Source of the DNA: Vitreoscilla massiliensis | GTDB taxonomy: Bacteria; Pseudomonadota; Gammaproteobacteria; Burkholderiales; Neisseriaceae | NCBI RefSeq assembly: GCF_001457815.1 | Contig: NZ_LN898216.1 | Span: 248,001-312,000, forward strand | DNA: 64,000 bases | Direction of reading: 5' to 3' | Shown: positions 46,015 to 54,197 of the stretch, piece after piece | Position numbering within the stretch: the stretch's first letter is position 1 | Layout of the letters: each line of letters starts with the position of its first letter | Program-made: the position numbers and the translations under genes | The notes under the pieces: model-generated | The model's database searches: none | Told to the model about the DNA's origin: nothing | The model's input: the letters and a program-made list of their open reading frames with translations, nothing else

Positions 46015-47765
46015 TGCGGCCTGTAACACCGATTGGATTGGCGCTGTTGGCACTAATCACCCTGATGGCTGCGTTGCCAGTGCATGCCGCCACCGTCTGG
46101 CCACAAGGCGAACAGGCTTTGTATGCCGAGGCCAACGGTGAGCGCATGCAAGCGTGGCAAGTCAACACGCGCACGGCGCGGTTGCAAACGCAAAACCTCA
46201 ACGACTTGGCCACGCCGCTGGGCAGCACTTGGAAGCTGTTTGTGTATGCGTATGCCGTCGATAAGGCCTTGCCGGACACACCGTATCAGTGCACGGGTGG
46301 CAACAGCGAAGAAAAGTATTGTTGTGACAAAGGCGGCAGCATCGGTCGCGACCAAGCCTTATTGCAATCATGCGGCCTGTATTTTCAGCCGCAGCGCTTG
46401 GGCATCCGCGCGCAAGACTGGCGCTATTATTGGTATTTGCAACGCGCGCCCTTGTGGCTCACCGAACTGGGCAATTTAAAAGAAGACACGGTGTTGCCGG
46501 TGCGCGATGTGTTGTGGGGGCTGCAACAAGTGCCGAGCGCGCCCAAGTTACAGGCCGAACAAGTGTTGCTGAATGTGTGGCTGCGCACTGACAACCGCAA
46601 CAGTTTGAATCCCATCGGCAGCCATTGGCGCGGCAAAACCCTGACCATGCCGCACCCGCTGGATAAGGCGCAGCGCATCGGAGGCATGGCTGGCTGGACT
46701 GGCGACGGCGCGGCATTTTGGTTGCTGGCACGCGGCAACAGCCACGAGGTGTTGGCGCGCAGCGGTGCATGGTTGCCCAAATTGAGTGCGTTAAAATCGA
46801 ACCAGACAGAATTAAGCCCGGAAACAACGCCAAGCCAACCTGTACAGCCTTTACAGGCCGCTTGTGTGGAGGTGGATTATTTGGCGTTTATGACCAACCC
46901 CATCGTCAGCGTCAAACGTGCGGGCACACAGCAAAACATCTATGGCGGCGTGTTGCCACGCGGCGATTATGTGGTGGCCTTGCACAACGGTCGGCAGGTC
47001 AAGCTGCACAGCGTCGGCGACATCAGCGTGTTTGCGCAAGACGCGCATTACCGCCTGCGCGCGCGCATGGACATGAACGAGTATGTGGCGCGGGTATTGG
47101 AGCGCGAAGCGGCGGCCGTGCCCGAACAAGCGGCCAAGGCCTTGAGCGTGGCGATACGCACTTATGCTTTGAACGAAGCCAGCGGCAGCGGCGCTTGTTT
47201 GCTGATGCGCGACAGCACCCAGCAACAGCGCGTGCTCACCCAGCCGGCTTCAGCATCGGCCAAGCGCATCGCCATCAGCACCGATTTATTGGTGTTAAAC
47301 GGCGCGCACGGGCGTTTTCAGGCCGACTCCAGCAGCAGCGGTGTGTTGGGTTGGCAACAGGCGGTGGCGTGGGCGCAGCAAGGTTTGGGCTTTAAAGATA
47401 TTTTGGCACGCGCCTATCCACAAGCCAACCTTGGCGTACAAGGCAAAGACATGGGGGAGCGCTGTCGCCCGATGCTGCAAGCGCAAAAATGGTTGCAAAC
47501 GCAAATGCCACGTTGGCACAAGACGTTGCAACGCGAGGCCGGTTACAAGCCGCTTGCCCAAGCGGCGAGCGTGTGCCAATTGTCGCGCGGCACACCGTAT
47601 GCCGATGTGGCTGCCAATCGGGTTTACATCCGCCGCCTGCACAGCGAGGCAGAACAATTGACGCTCACGCACGAGTATTTGCATTTGCTGTTGCAACACC
47701 ACCCCAATGGCCGCAATGAACGCTATATCGAAGCGCTGGCGCAGCGCTTATTGAAAGGACTATGA
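46014..47765 (+). CDS. yfaQ: DUF2300 protein, YfaQ-like
   Basis: 583 residues from ATG 46014, which overlaps the yfaS stop (TGATG). The start codon and next codons are themselves a DUS-like word (MRPVT). Signal peptide to about residue 26. A SpoIID-like stretch (MNEYVARVLEREAAAVPEQAAKALSVAIRTYAL) sits near 350, and HEYLHLLLQHH near the C-terminus looks like a zinc-binding HExxH-related motif. Eight or more cysteines (CTGG, CC, C) suggest disulfides. Periplasmic; unknown activity. A partner of the macroglobulin in the E. coli and Pseudomonas operons. Confidence 0.83.
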   Translation: MRPVTPIGLALLALITLMAALPVHAATVWPQGEQALYAEANGERMQAWQVNTRTARLQTQNLNDLATPLGSTWKLFVYAYAVDKALPDTPYQCTGGNSEEKYCCDKGGSIGRDQALLQSCGLYFQPQRLGIRAQDWRYYWYLQRAPLWLTELGNLKEDTVLPVRDVLWGLQQVPSAPKLQAEQVLLNVWLRTDNRNSLNPIGSHWRGKTLTMPHPLDKAQRIGGMAGWTGDGAAFWLLARGNSHEVLARSGAWLPKLSALKSNQTELSPETTPSQPVQPLQAACVEVDYLAFMTNPIVSVKRAGTQQNIYGGVLPRGDYVVALHNGRQVKLHSVGDISVFAQDAHYRLRARMDMNEYVARVLEREAAAVPEQAAKALSVAIRTYALNEASGSGACLLMRDSTQQQRVLTQPASASAKRIAISTDLLVLNGAHGRFQADSSSSGVLGWQQAVAWAQQGLGFKDILARAYPQANLGVQGKDMGERCRPMLQAQKWLQTQMPRWHKTLQREAGYKPLAQAASVCQLSRGTPYADVAANRVYIRRLHSEAEQLTLTHEYLHLLLQHHPNGRNERYIEALAQRLLKGL

Positions 47766-47766
47766 C

Positions 47767-48531
47767 ATGCAACGCTTGATTTTGGCCGCTGGCAGCTTAC
47801 TGCTCATCGGCTCTGTTGCTGCCGAAAGCGGCATCCAGTTTTCCACTCCCAAAGGCGGTTGGCGCCATGCCCAAAGCCAAAGCCAATACACGCAATCGGT
47901 GCAATACCCCGCTTCGCGCGTCAACAGCGACAATTTCACCAAGCAAACGCAATTGATTGCTGGGCGGATTACAAACCACCGTAAAGACGACGCCACACCG
48001 GCACGTTTAATCGTCAACGGCATTGCCATGCCGCAAGCGATAAACGACGATGGCAGCTTCAGCCGCCCGTATGCGTTTGGCCGCGGCAGCAACAGCGTCG
48101 AATTGCGCAGCGCCACTGGCGACAAGAAACGGGTGCAGTTTTACGAAACCAACAAGGCCATGACCAGCCCAAAATTGCGCGTGGTTTTGTCTTGGGACAG
48201 CAATAACACAGATTTGGACTTGCATGTGGTGACACCCGATGGTGGACACAGCTATTATGGCAATCGGGTATTGAAGAACGGTGGTGCTCTTGATGTGGAC
48301 GTGACCACCGGTTATGGCCCAGAAATATTTTCCGCGCCTTCGCCGCAAAACGGGACGTATTTGGTGTATTTGAACTATTATGGTGGCGACAGCGACCAAG
48401 TCATCACCACTGCCACCATCACCATCATCAGCAACGAAGGCCGTGCCAATGAAAAAAAACAAAGCTTCCGCGTGCCCATGCGTGCCGCTGGTGAGCTGAC
48501 CTTGGTGAAATCTTTCCATTATCGCGGTTAA
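47767..48531 (+). CDS. yfaP: DUF2135 protein, YfaP-like
   Basis: 254 residues, starting one base after the yfaQ stop. Signal peptide MQRLILAAGSLLLIGSVAA. The DUF2135 core is VVLSWDSNNTDLDLHVVTPDGGHSYYGNRVL and GPEIFSAPSPQNGTYLVYLNYYGG, a beta-sandwich with an acidic metal-binding-like TDLDLHV motif. The N-terminal part contains a second beta domain. Periplasmic, unknown role. Closes the conserved yfa block. Confidence 0.86.
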   Translation: MQRLILAAGSLLLIGSVAAESGIQFSTPKGGWRHAQSQSQYTQSVQYPASRVNSDNFTKQTQLIAGRITNHRKDDATPARLIVNGIAMPQAINDDGSFSRPYAFGRGSNSVELRSATGDKKRVQFYETNKAMTSPKLRVVLSWDSNNTDLDLHVVTPDGGHSYYGNRVLKNGGALDVDVTTGYGPEIFSAPSPQNGTYLVYLNYYGGDSDQVITTATITIISNEGRANEKKQSFRVPMRAAGELTLVKSFHYRG

Positions 48532-48559
48532 ACGCGCTTAACCTATCAGGGAAACGACG

Positions 48560-49291
48560 ATGAAACTGCTTTTGAACATCACACTCCTCAGCTTGAGCAT
48601 GGCGGTCTTGGGTGCTTGCAGCACCAGCGCCACACCGAATGCCAGCGCCCAAGTCGCGCACAAAGACGCACGCACACTGGGCTATTTCTCAGAACGCGGC
48701 GCCTACAGCCGCGACAAAATCGCCAATGGTTTCGAGCGCAAACTGCTCAGCACCTCGCGCAAACAGCATTGGGTGTTGCAAGACTTTTACAGCATCAATG
48801 GCCAGCCGCAAACCGCGCCGTTTACCGTCATCGACGAACGCGCCCTGTATGACTGGGACACCATGCGCTTCATTGATGGGTCGGTGCATTTCTTCTATCC
48901 CGATGGCAAAAAACAATCGACCATCCAATTGAAGCAAGGCGTGGTCAATGGCAAGCGTGAGGTGTATTACCTCACCGGCGAGGTGTTCCAAGCGCAGCAG
49001 TTTAACGACAAGGGCGCAATTACCGAGGAAACCTTCTTCGAGCGCGATGGCAAACGCATCTTCACCTTGCATTACAACCCCAGCAATGCTGAACAATCGT
49101 CGTTGGTGTTTTACGATGCCAACGGCAAAGAACAATACCCAAATGCCAACAACCGTGAACAAGCGCGCGCTTTGGCCGAAAAAGTCCAAGCCATCATGAT
49201 GGAATTGGAGCGCGAAGTTTACCAACAAGCTGGGCAAACGCCGCCTTTTGCCGATGACAATATGGCGAGCAACCAACACCAGCACCCCTGA
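48560..49291 (+). CDS. MORN-variant (YwqK-like) lipoprotein, copy 1
   Basis: 243 residues; lipobox LGAC after a typical signal. ARTLGYFSERGAYSRDKIANGF, WVLQDFYSINGQPQTAPF and the repeated VHFFYPDGKKQSTIQLKQGVVNGKREVYYLTGEVFQ units are MORN-variant repeats (Y-x-x-x-G-x) as in YwqK-type antitoxins. Shares the frame LGYF-...-VLQDFY-x-INGKPQT-x-PF with the next two genes, so the three are paralogues. Starts 28 bases after yfaP. It is probably part of the same transcript. Confidence 0.78.
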   Translation: MKLLLNITLLSLSMAVLGACSTSATPNASAQVAHKDARTLGYFSERGAYSRDKIANGFERKLLSTSRKQHWVLQDFYSINGQPQTAPFTVIDERALYDWDTMRFIDGSVHFFYPDGKKQSTIQLKQGVVNGKREVYYLTGEVFQAQQFNDKGAITEETFFERDGKRIFTLHYNPSNAEQSSLVFYDANGKEQYPNANNREQARALAEKVQAIMMELEREVYQQAGQTPPFADDNMASNQHQHP

Positions 49292-49295
49292 TTGG

Positions 49296-49331
49296 ATGCG
49301 GCCTGTAAGCATTTACAGGCCGCATTTTTTT
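49296..49331 (+). terminator. DUS-pair terminator between MORN lipoprotein copies 1 and 2
   Basis: ATGCGGCCTGTAA-GCAT-TTACAGGCCGCAT followed by seven T residues. It could end or attenuate the long macroglobulin transcript. Confidence 0.75.
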
Positions 49332-49354
49332 GTTTGTTTTCAAGAGGAACCACC

Positions 49355-50101
49355 ATGTCATTCACACGCATCAGCGCCGCCGCCCTTATCTCCATCGCCA
49401 TCTTAAGCGGCTGTGCCAGCACCACCGCAGCTACTGCCAAAACCGAAGCTGTGAGCAGCGTTAAAATCGCCCAAGCCGATGAGCGCGTGTTGGGCTATTT
49501 CAATGCCGATGGCGAATTTGGACAAGAAAAAACCAGCAATGGCTACATGCGCAAATACTTGGGCAAAACCGCCGACGGTAAATCGGTATTGCAAGACTTT
49601 TACGCCATCAATGGCAAGCCACAAACCAGCCCGTTTGTGTTGTTTGACGATGCTGGCTTAGAAGATTGGAACAGCTTGCAATACACCGATGGCGACATCG
49701 TGTTTTACAATGCCGACGGCAGCGTTTCCGCCCGCACTTCTTTGCAAGACGGCCAATACGTCGGCAAACACACCCAATACCACGGCAATGGCAAAGTCTT
49801 TGTCGAAGAGGTGTACAACCCAGACAGCGAAATCACCGCCACCTCGTATTACGATGAAGCCGGCAAACCCCTGTTCGCCTTCCACGTCGACAACAGCGAC
49901 GATTACAAAGTCACGGTGCAAGTCTACGATGCCGCCGGCACCGCCTACCCTGCTACCGAAGACCATGCCGACAAAATTGACGCAGTGACTGAAACCATCG
50001 TCAGCTTGATGAACAAACGCGCCGCCACCGAAGCCAAGCTCGCCGGCCAAGCAGCGCCAGAAGCACAAGAATTACTGTTGCCGCGCCAACCTGAAGAATA
50101 A
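49355..50101 (+). CDS. MORN-variant (YwqK-like) lipoprotein, copy 2
   Basis: 248 residues from ATG 49355 (AGAGGAAC upstream). Lipobox LSGC. VLGYFNADGEFGQEKTSNGYMRKYLG, SVLQDFYAINGKPQTSPFVLFDD, then MORN-type units IVFYNADGSVSARTSLQDGQYVGKHTQYHGNGKVFVEEVYN. Closely related to copy 1. Acidic throughout. Flanked by DUS-pair hairpins on both sides. Function unknown. Confidence 0.78.
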   Translation: MSFTRISAAALISIAILSGCASTTAATAKTEAVSSVKIAQADERVLGYFNADGEFGQEKTSNGYMRKYLGKTADGKSVLQDFYAINGKPQTSPFVLFDDAGLEDWNSLQYTDGDIVFYNADGSVSARTSLQDGQYVGKHTQYHGNGKVFVEEVYNPDSEITATSYYDEAGKPLFAFHVDNSDDYKVTVQVYDAAGTAYPATEDHADKIDAVTETIVSLMNKRAATEAKLAGQAAPEAQELLLPRQPEE

Positions 50102-50120
50102 ACCTCAGTATGGTCAACCG

Positions 50121-50160
50121 ATGCGGCCTGTAAACCTGCTATCGCTTTACAGGCCGCATA
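50121..50160 (+). terminator. DUS-pair hairpin between MORN lipoprotein copies 2 and 3
   Basis: ATGCGGCCTGTAAA and TTTACAGGCCGCAT separated by 11 bases. The T-run is short, so this may be a weak terminator or simply a paired uptake-like word. Confidence 0.55.
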
Positions 50161-50183
50161 TTTGATTCACGACAGGAGTTGCG

Positions 50184-51164
50184 ATGATTGTGTGCGTGTC
50201 TGCTTGGCTCAAAATATTGAGTATCTGCGGCGTGGTTGTGGCCTTGGCCGCCTGCCAAACCCCCGTCGCCACCAACCATACCAGCCTCAACACCCCGTCT
50301 TTGCCACACGCCGCCCAAGTGCAGCGTGCCCAAGCGCAAACCATAGGTTATTTCGATGCCAATGGCCGCTTTAGCCCCAACCAACAAGCCAACAGCGCGT
50401 ATGTGCGCCAACAACTGGGCTGGGATGCGCACGGCCATCCTGTGTTACAAGACTTTTATGTGTGGCAACACCGGCCGCAAACCAGCGCTTACGCCATCAT
50501 CAACACAGAAGCCTTACACACATGGAACATAGACGATGCCGGCGAAGGCGAATTTGTGTTTTACGACCCGCAAGGTCAGGTCTCTGGCCATGTGCGCTAC
50601 CAAAATGGTGCACCGATAGGGGTGCAACGCCATTACCATGCCAATGGCACGCTGTTCAAACTCAGCCGCTACGACTATTTTGGCAATCCTTTGCAAACCA
50701 CGTTTTACCGAGGCAATGGCGTGCCGCTGTACCAAATCACTTATGACTTGGCGGCTGGCGATGAACGAGCATTGGTGCTGTTTGACCCACAAGGCCAGCC
50801 TTATCCGCCAGCACAATTGAACGCCGCGCTGGTGCATGCTGCCGAAGCCGACATCGCCGCCACCATCAACTCCATGCAAGCGCGCACTGCCCAACTCGCC
50901 CACATCACACCGCCACCAGCCGTCGCCATCAAACTGCCGTTCAAACTGGCAGCAACAGTGGCAGGGCAATGCCAACAACACAGCGTGCAACAACTGATGG
51001 GCATGCAAAACCTCAGCGATGCGCAAATCCTGCACATCAGCGGCGCCACCCAAGTGCGCCGCGCCGCCGATAATGAGGCCGTCGAAGACGATGTGCGCAC
51101 CGAACGCGTGACCGTGTTCATCAATCCCCAAACGCAGCGCATCAGCGGTGTATTTTGTGGTTAA
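50184..51164 (+). CDS. MORN-variant lipoprotein, copy 3, with C-terminal I78-inhibitor-like domain
   Basis: 326 residues; lipobox LAAC (C24). The middle repeats the copy-1/2 frame (TIGYFDANGRFSPNQQANSAYV, VLQDFYVWQHRPQTSAYA, VFYDPQGQVSGHVRYQNGAPIGVQRHYHANGTLF). Residues about 262-326 differ: GQCQQHSVQQLMGMQNLSDAQILHISGATQ and RTERVTVFINPQTQRISGVFCG resemble the peptidase inhibitor I78 family (N-terminal Cys, R-x-(N/T)-V and final V-x-CG). I78 proteins inhibit subtilisin-type and related proteases. Placement next to the alpha-2-macroglobulin gene, another protease inhibitor, supports a periplasmic anti-protease role. Confidence 0.74.
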   Translation: MIVCVSAWLKILSICGVVVALAACQTPVATNHTSLNTPSLPHAAQVQRAQAQTIGYFDANGRFSPNQQANSAYVRQQLGWDAHGHPVLQDFYVWQHRPQTSAYAIINTEALHTWNIDDAGEGEFVFYDPQGQVSGHVRYQNGAPIGVQRHYHANGTLFKLSRYDYFGNPLQTTFYRGNGVPLYQITYDLAAGDERALVLFDPQGQPYPPAQLNAALVHAAEADIAATINSMQARTAQLAHITPPPAVAIKLPFKLAATVAGQCQQHSVQQLMGMQNLSDAQILHISGATQVRRAADNEAVEDDVRTERVTVFINPQTQRISGVFCG

Positions 51165-51173
51165 GAACCAAAC

Positions 51174-51212
51174 AAGCGGCCTGTAAGCTGCGATTGGGTT
51201 TACAGGCTGTTT
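51174..51212. repeat. Imperfect inverted pair of DUS-like words
   Basis: AAGCGGCCTGTAA and the altered TTACAGGCTGTTT, separated by about 13 bases, just downstream of the third MORN lipoprotein gene. Without a T-run it is a weak terminator candidate. Confidence 0.55.
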
Positions 51213-51285
51213 GAAGCACATCAACCACGCGGTAAAGACAGAATGCACATAGAACATGCAGCACCCTATCCATGGAGCAAGCCCT

Positions 51286-51768
51286 ATGAACACAGATGAA
51301 TTCGCCAAACAGTATTTGTGGCAACTGGCCGATGCAGAGGCATTGCACTCGTTTTACCAACACATCGGTGGCACAGCGGCGCCAAGTGCGAAAAAAGATG
51401 ACCCCGATTTTTATTTTGAGAGCAAGAAGTTTCTGCTGAATCTGCATTTTGTGGATGAGGATTATCTGCTCAAACGGGATGTCCCAAGCTATGGCCAGGC
51501 CGCGATGCGTTTGGTCAGTGCGGAAATTCCTATCGCAACTGCCACCAGCAAGCGTCAGCCCTTAATCGCATTACCCTTCGATGTTCACACCATTAGCAAC
51601 CGGGCACAACTGCTCGCAGCCATGCCCAAAGCAGCCGATAAAACCTTTGAACTCAAAGGCAGCGTGCGCAATGATCAATGGTTCTTCCCCGATTACCGCT
51701 TGGTCTGCATCTACAAACCCGTAGACCTGAGTTTAAAAAGCATTCAAATCATTTCTCAGCATTATTGA
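51286..51768 (+). CDS. Hypothetical cytoplasmic protein
   Basis: 160 residues from ATG 51286 (GGAG upstream). No signal peptide or membrane segment. The N-terminus is acidic and aromatic (MNTDEFAKQYLWQLADAEALHSFYQHIGG). The middle is a mix of DFYFESKKFLLNLHFVDEDYLLKRD and the end YRLVCIYKPVDLSLKSIQIIS. I do not recognise a family. The DUS-like word is absent within it. No functional link to its neighbours is visible. Confidence 0.55.
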   Translation: MNTDEFAKQYLWQLADAEALHSFYQHIGGTAAPSAKKDDPDFYFESKKFLLNLHFVDEDYLLKRDVPSYGQAAMRLVSAEIPIATATSKRQPLIALPFDVHTISNRAQLLAAMPKAADKTFELKGSVRNDQWFFPDYRLVCIYKPVDLSLKSIQIISQHY

Positions 51769-51830
51769 CCAAAGCGCTGCCTCATGCTTAAGCCCTGTTG
51801 AATCTGGCATGTACATCTATAATGCATACA

Positions 51831-51871
51831 ATGCGGCCTGTAAACCATCAAACAAGGTTTACAGGCCGCAT
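51831..51871. repeat. Inverted pair of DUS-like words between convergent genes
   Basis: ATGCGGCCTGTAAA and TTTACAGGCCGCAT with a 12-base loop, between the hypothetical gene and the convergent PLD-like gene. Probably serves both as a terminator. Confidence 0.65.
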
Positions 51872-51888
51872 GTCGACGCTGAGATTAC

Positions 51889-52596
51889 TTATTTCAATTC
51901 GGTTTCTGCGGGCCATAGGAAATAAGCACCATGCGGACCAGTGCGAAATTCACCGCCATTTTGCTTACCCGCTTCGGTAATAAAATGTTTGTCGCCTTTC
52001 AACTCCAACCAACCTTGCTGTACCAATTTGTCCAGCAATTCTGAGGTTTTCAGCTTCAATTGCGTCGCCAATTTGGAAGTGGTGAGTTTTTCATGTGGCG
52101 GTTTGCTGCTGGCTTTCACCTCATTGGTATTGCTGACACTGGCTTCGTCAATTTTTTCCATGCTGATGCGCACCTCATCGCTGACACGGATAATGCGCTG
52201 TGCTTCTTCATACGCATCTTTGTACACCTCACCGTCTTCTTCGCGGCTTAAAAAAATGCCCATTTCATTGTTGTTGATTTGACTGAATTCGTACAAATTC
52301 AAGCTGGTGATGATGCAAGAGTCTTCATTCAGATAACACTTGGCATGCAGGTTTTTGCAAAAACTGGTACGAATATAGTCTTGCGATTTCAGCCACTGAA
52401 TTTCTTCCGGTTGCAATTCGCTTTTGCCGTAGACGATGCGGATGTCGATTTTTAAGCGGTTTTTGTCTTCCAGCAATTCTTTAACGCGGTCGTTGAGCTT
52501 CAAAAATGGGCTAATCAATATCACCCGCTCTTTGGCCTGCTTAATCAATTCTTCCAAAAAATAATTGGTGGCACTGGTGTTTAAAAACTTGGCCAT
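51889..52596 (-). CDS. PLD-like phosphodiesterase-fold protein with C-terminal winged helix
   Basis: 235 residues. NYFLEELIKQAKERVILISPFLKLNDRVKELL opens a phospholipase D-like domain with a single HKD-type motif in KNLHAKCYLNEDSCIITSLNLYEFS (H-x-K-x-Y then S-x-N). After an acidic helix and a linker (about 155-170), the C-terminus KLTTSKLATQLKLKTSELLDKLVQQGWLELKGDKHFITEAGKQNGGEF looks like a winged-helix DNA-binding unit. Single-HKD proteins dimerise and act as nucleases or lipid hydrolases. Codon use appears slightly AT-richer than the neighbours. Confidence 0.75.
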   Translation of the reverse strand: MAKFLNTSATNYFLEELIKQAKERVILISPFLKLNDRVKELLEDKNRLKIDIRIVYGKSELQPEEIQWLKSQDYIRTSFCKNLHAKCYLNEDSCIITSLNLYEFSQINNNEMGIFLSREEDGEVYKDAYEEAQRIIRVSDEVRISMEKIDEASVSNTNEVKASSKPPHEKLTTSKLATQLKLKTSELLDKLVQQGWLELKGDKHFITEAGKQNGGEFRTGPHGAYFLWPAETELK

Positions 52597-52653
52597 CTCT
52601 CCCCCTGTAAATATGTCATGGAAATAAAATATGACTTATTCTAAATTAAAAAC

Positions 52654-52692
52654 AGCGGCCTGTAAGCTTTATGTCTTGCTTACAGGCCGCTT
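52654..52692. terminator. DUS-pair hairpin between PLD-like gene and broken esterase
   Basis: AGCGGCCTGTAAGC and GCTTACAGGCCGCT around a 10-base loop, immediately beyond the esterase pseudogene 3' end. Confidence 0.6.
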
Positions 52693-52694
52693 GT

Positions 52695-53695
52695 TTATTG
52701 GCTGTGCTGCTGCATAAAATCCACCGATTGCTGCAATACCGTGTGGCTGGCGGCGAAATCCATATTGAAATGGAACACATGCGGCAGTTTTTCGGCGTGG
52801 GTTTTGGGATAGATTTGCGCCTGTACGGGCACGCCGTGGGCGCGTAAAGCAGCGATAAACGGCTCGGTTTGGCTGGCGGTAAGGCTGTCGTTGGCGCTGG
52901 CTGACACATACACGGTGGATAAGCACGGTTTAGCCACGGCGTTGCCGACATGTTTTTCAGTGTCTGCGCTTGTGGTGGGTTTTCGCCGCTGATGGCGCTG
53001 ACCACATTGCCGACGCTCCAAGCGATGATTTTTGGGCTGTGTTCTCGTGCGGCGTACAAGGCATGCAGGTCGAACACGCCGCTGTGTAACAGCAAACCTC
53101 GCACGTGCTGGCTTTGCAACACGGGCCGCAAACCCAAGCGCTGTTGCAAATCGGCATTGCTGATGGCTGCGGCATAGGTGGACACCAAGTTGGCACCCGC
53201 CGAATCACCGCCAAAAAACACCTGGCGCATATCCAGCGGCCACTCGGAAGCGTGTTGCAACACATACGCCAGCGCTTAATTGAGCTCGTGCAATTGCTGC
53301 GGATGGTAGGCTTGCGGCGCCAGCGTGTAATCGACATTGACCACGGCGATGTCTTGATTGGCATACAAGGCCAAATACGGGCGCGCATCGTTTTTGCTGC
53401 CCGCTACCCATGCACCACCCTGCACCCATACCAGCACTGGCAGTTTGCGCCCCGCTTGCGCAGCGGCTTGCGGGTAGAGGATGTCGATGCGGGAGGGATA
53501 CGCGCCGCCGACGTTTATGTCTGCATCCAGTTGTAGCGTTTGCTGGACATGGTTTTGGGCATACTCGTGTAAAGCGGCGGTGGTTTTGGCGGTTTGGTGC
53601 TCGAACAAACGTGCGATGGTGCGGGTGCCAGTGTGTGCGCACGCGCTCACTGCCAAGATGATGGCCAAACTGCATCCTAGGTGTGCGCGCAACAT
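52695..53695 (-). pseudogene. Broken alpha/beta-hydrolase (HSL-type esterase) lipoprotein gene
   Basis: Reading on the minus strand, the first part encodes a lipoprotein signal (VSAC) and LPVLVWVQGGAWVAGSKND (oxyanion HGG-like motif). It meets a TAA stop at 53276-53278, where LN-stop-ALAYVLQ would read LNQALAYVLQ with one base changed. The same frame then continues with VFFGGDSAGANLVSTYAAAI (GDSAG nucleophile elbow). A second lesion, most simply a one-base deletion near 52912, shifts frame after LNRAYPP; the true frame resumes as VYVSASANDSLTASQ and runs to HVFHFNMDFAASHTVLQQSVDFMQQHSQ. Two independent lesions point to real decay rather than one sequencing slip. Confidence 0.82.
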
Positions 53696-53736
53696 GGCTG
53701 ACCCTCACAACAATACGATGCTGAAATCATAAAATA

Positions 53737-53779
53737 ACAAGCGGCCTGTAAGCCCTATCTTGGCTTACAGGCCGCTTGT
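53737..53779. terminator. DUS-pair hairpin after the SMR exporter gene
   Basis: ACAAGCGGCCTGTAAGCC and GGCTTACAGGCCGCTTGT: an extended 18-base perfect stem, longer than the word itself, just beyond the gdx-like stop codon. Confidence 0.7.
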
Positions 53780-53795
53780 GTGTCTGATACAATGA

Positions 53796-54113
53796 TTAAT
53801 GTGACGCCAATTTCATCAACACCAAACCGCTGACAATCAACACAGCGGCGGCGATGCGCATGGCGCTGACTTGTTCGCCCAAAAACACAATGCCAACGAT
53901 GAACGCACCAATCGCACCGATGCCCGTCCATACCGTGTATGCCGTGCCCAAAGGCAGGCTGCGCATGGCGGTGGCCAATAAGCCGAAACTGGCCAACATC
54001 GCCACCAAGGTAATCATGCTTGGCCACAAGCGGCTAAAGCCGTGCGACTCTTTCATAAAATACGCCCACACCACCTCGAGCACACCTGCCACCAATAAAA
54101 ACATCCAGGCCAT
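53796..54113 (-). CDS. SMR-family exporter, Gdx/SugE type
   Basis: 105 residues and four helices. AWMFLLVAGVLEVVWAYFMKESHGF carries the central glutamate (E13), and the SLPLGTAYTVWTGIGAIGAFIVGIVFLGE signature of the SugE/Gdx branch follows, with G-x-G-x-x-G in helix 3. This subclass exports guanidinium and small quaternary ammonium ions. AAGGAGG precedes ATG 54113. The leader (54114-54197) contains two small hairpins with ACG-type loops and may be a guanidine sensor. Preceded by a strong promoter at 54198-54225. Confidence 0.88.
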   Translation of the reverse strand: MAWMFLLVAGVLEVVWAYFMKESHGFSRLWPSMITLVAMLASFGLLATAMRSLPLGTAYTVWTGIGAIGAFIVGIVFLGEQVSAMRIAAAVLIVSGLVLMKLASH

Positions 54114-54136
54114 CTTGGCCCTCCTTTCGGTAAGAG

Positions 54137-54185
54137 CCAGGACGTCCTGGACATGATTCCCAATTGTGGGGGAGGCCGTTCCTCC
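54137..54185 (-). promoter_or_regulatory. Structured leader of the Gdx-like exporter, possible guanidine-II-like element
   Basis: Two hairpins in the minus-strand 5' UTR: GGAGG-AACGG-CCTCC (54171-54185) and CCAGG-ACGT-CCTGG (54137-54150), about 20 bases apart. Paired short hairpins with ACGR loops define the guanidine-II (mini-ykkC) riboswitch, which controls gdx/sugE genes elsewhere. Here one loop has an extra A and the other ends in T rather than a purine, so it is at best a divergent relative. Confidence 0.4.
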
Positions 54186-54197
54186 TAAGTGGTTTGC

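Noticed and set aside
46718..47395. Long plus-strand frame inside yfaQ
   Set aside because: Arg/Gly-rich shadow of the yfaQ coding sequence, no start signals.
48560..51164. Toxin-antitoxin system from the YwqK-like repeats
   Set aside because: All three proteins are lipoproteins with signal peptides, and no toxin partner is encoded nearby.
51165..53700. Genomic island or prophage
   Set aside because: No integrase, tRNA target, direct repeats or phage structural gene. Only a pseudogene and two genes of uncertain role.
54114..54197. Guanidine-I or guanidine-III riboswitch upstream of the SMR gene
   Set aside because: The conserved long motifs of those classes are absent. Only the two-hairpin guanidine-II layout is partly matched.
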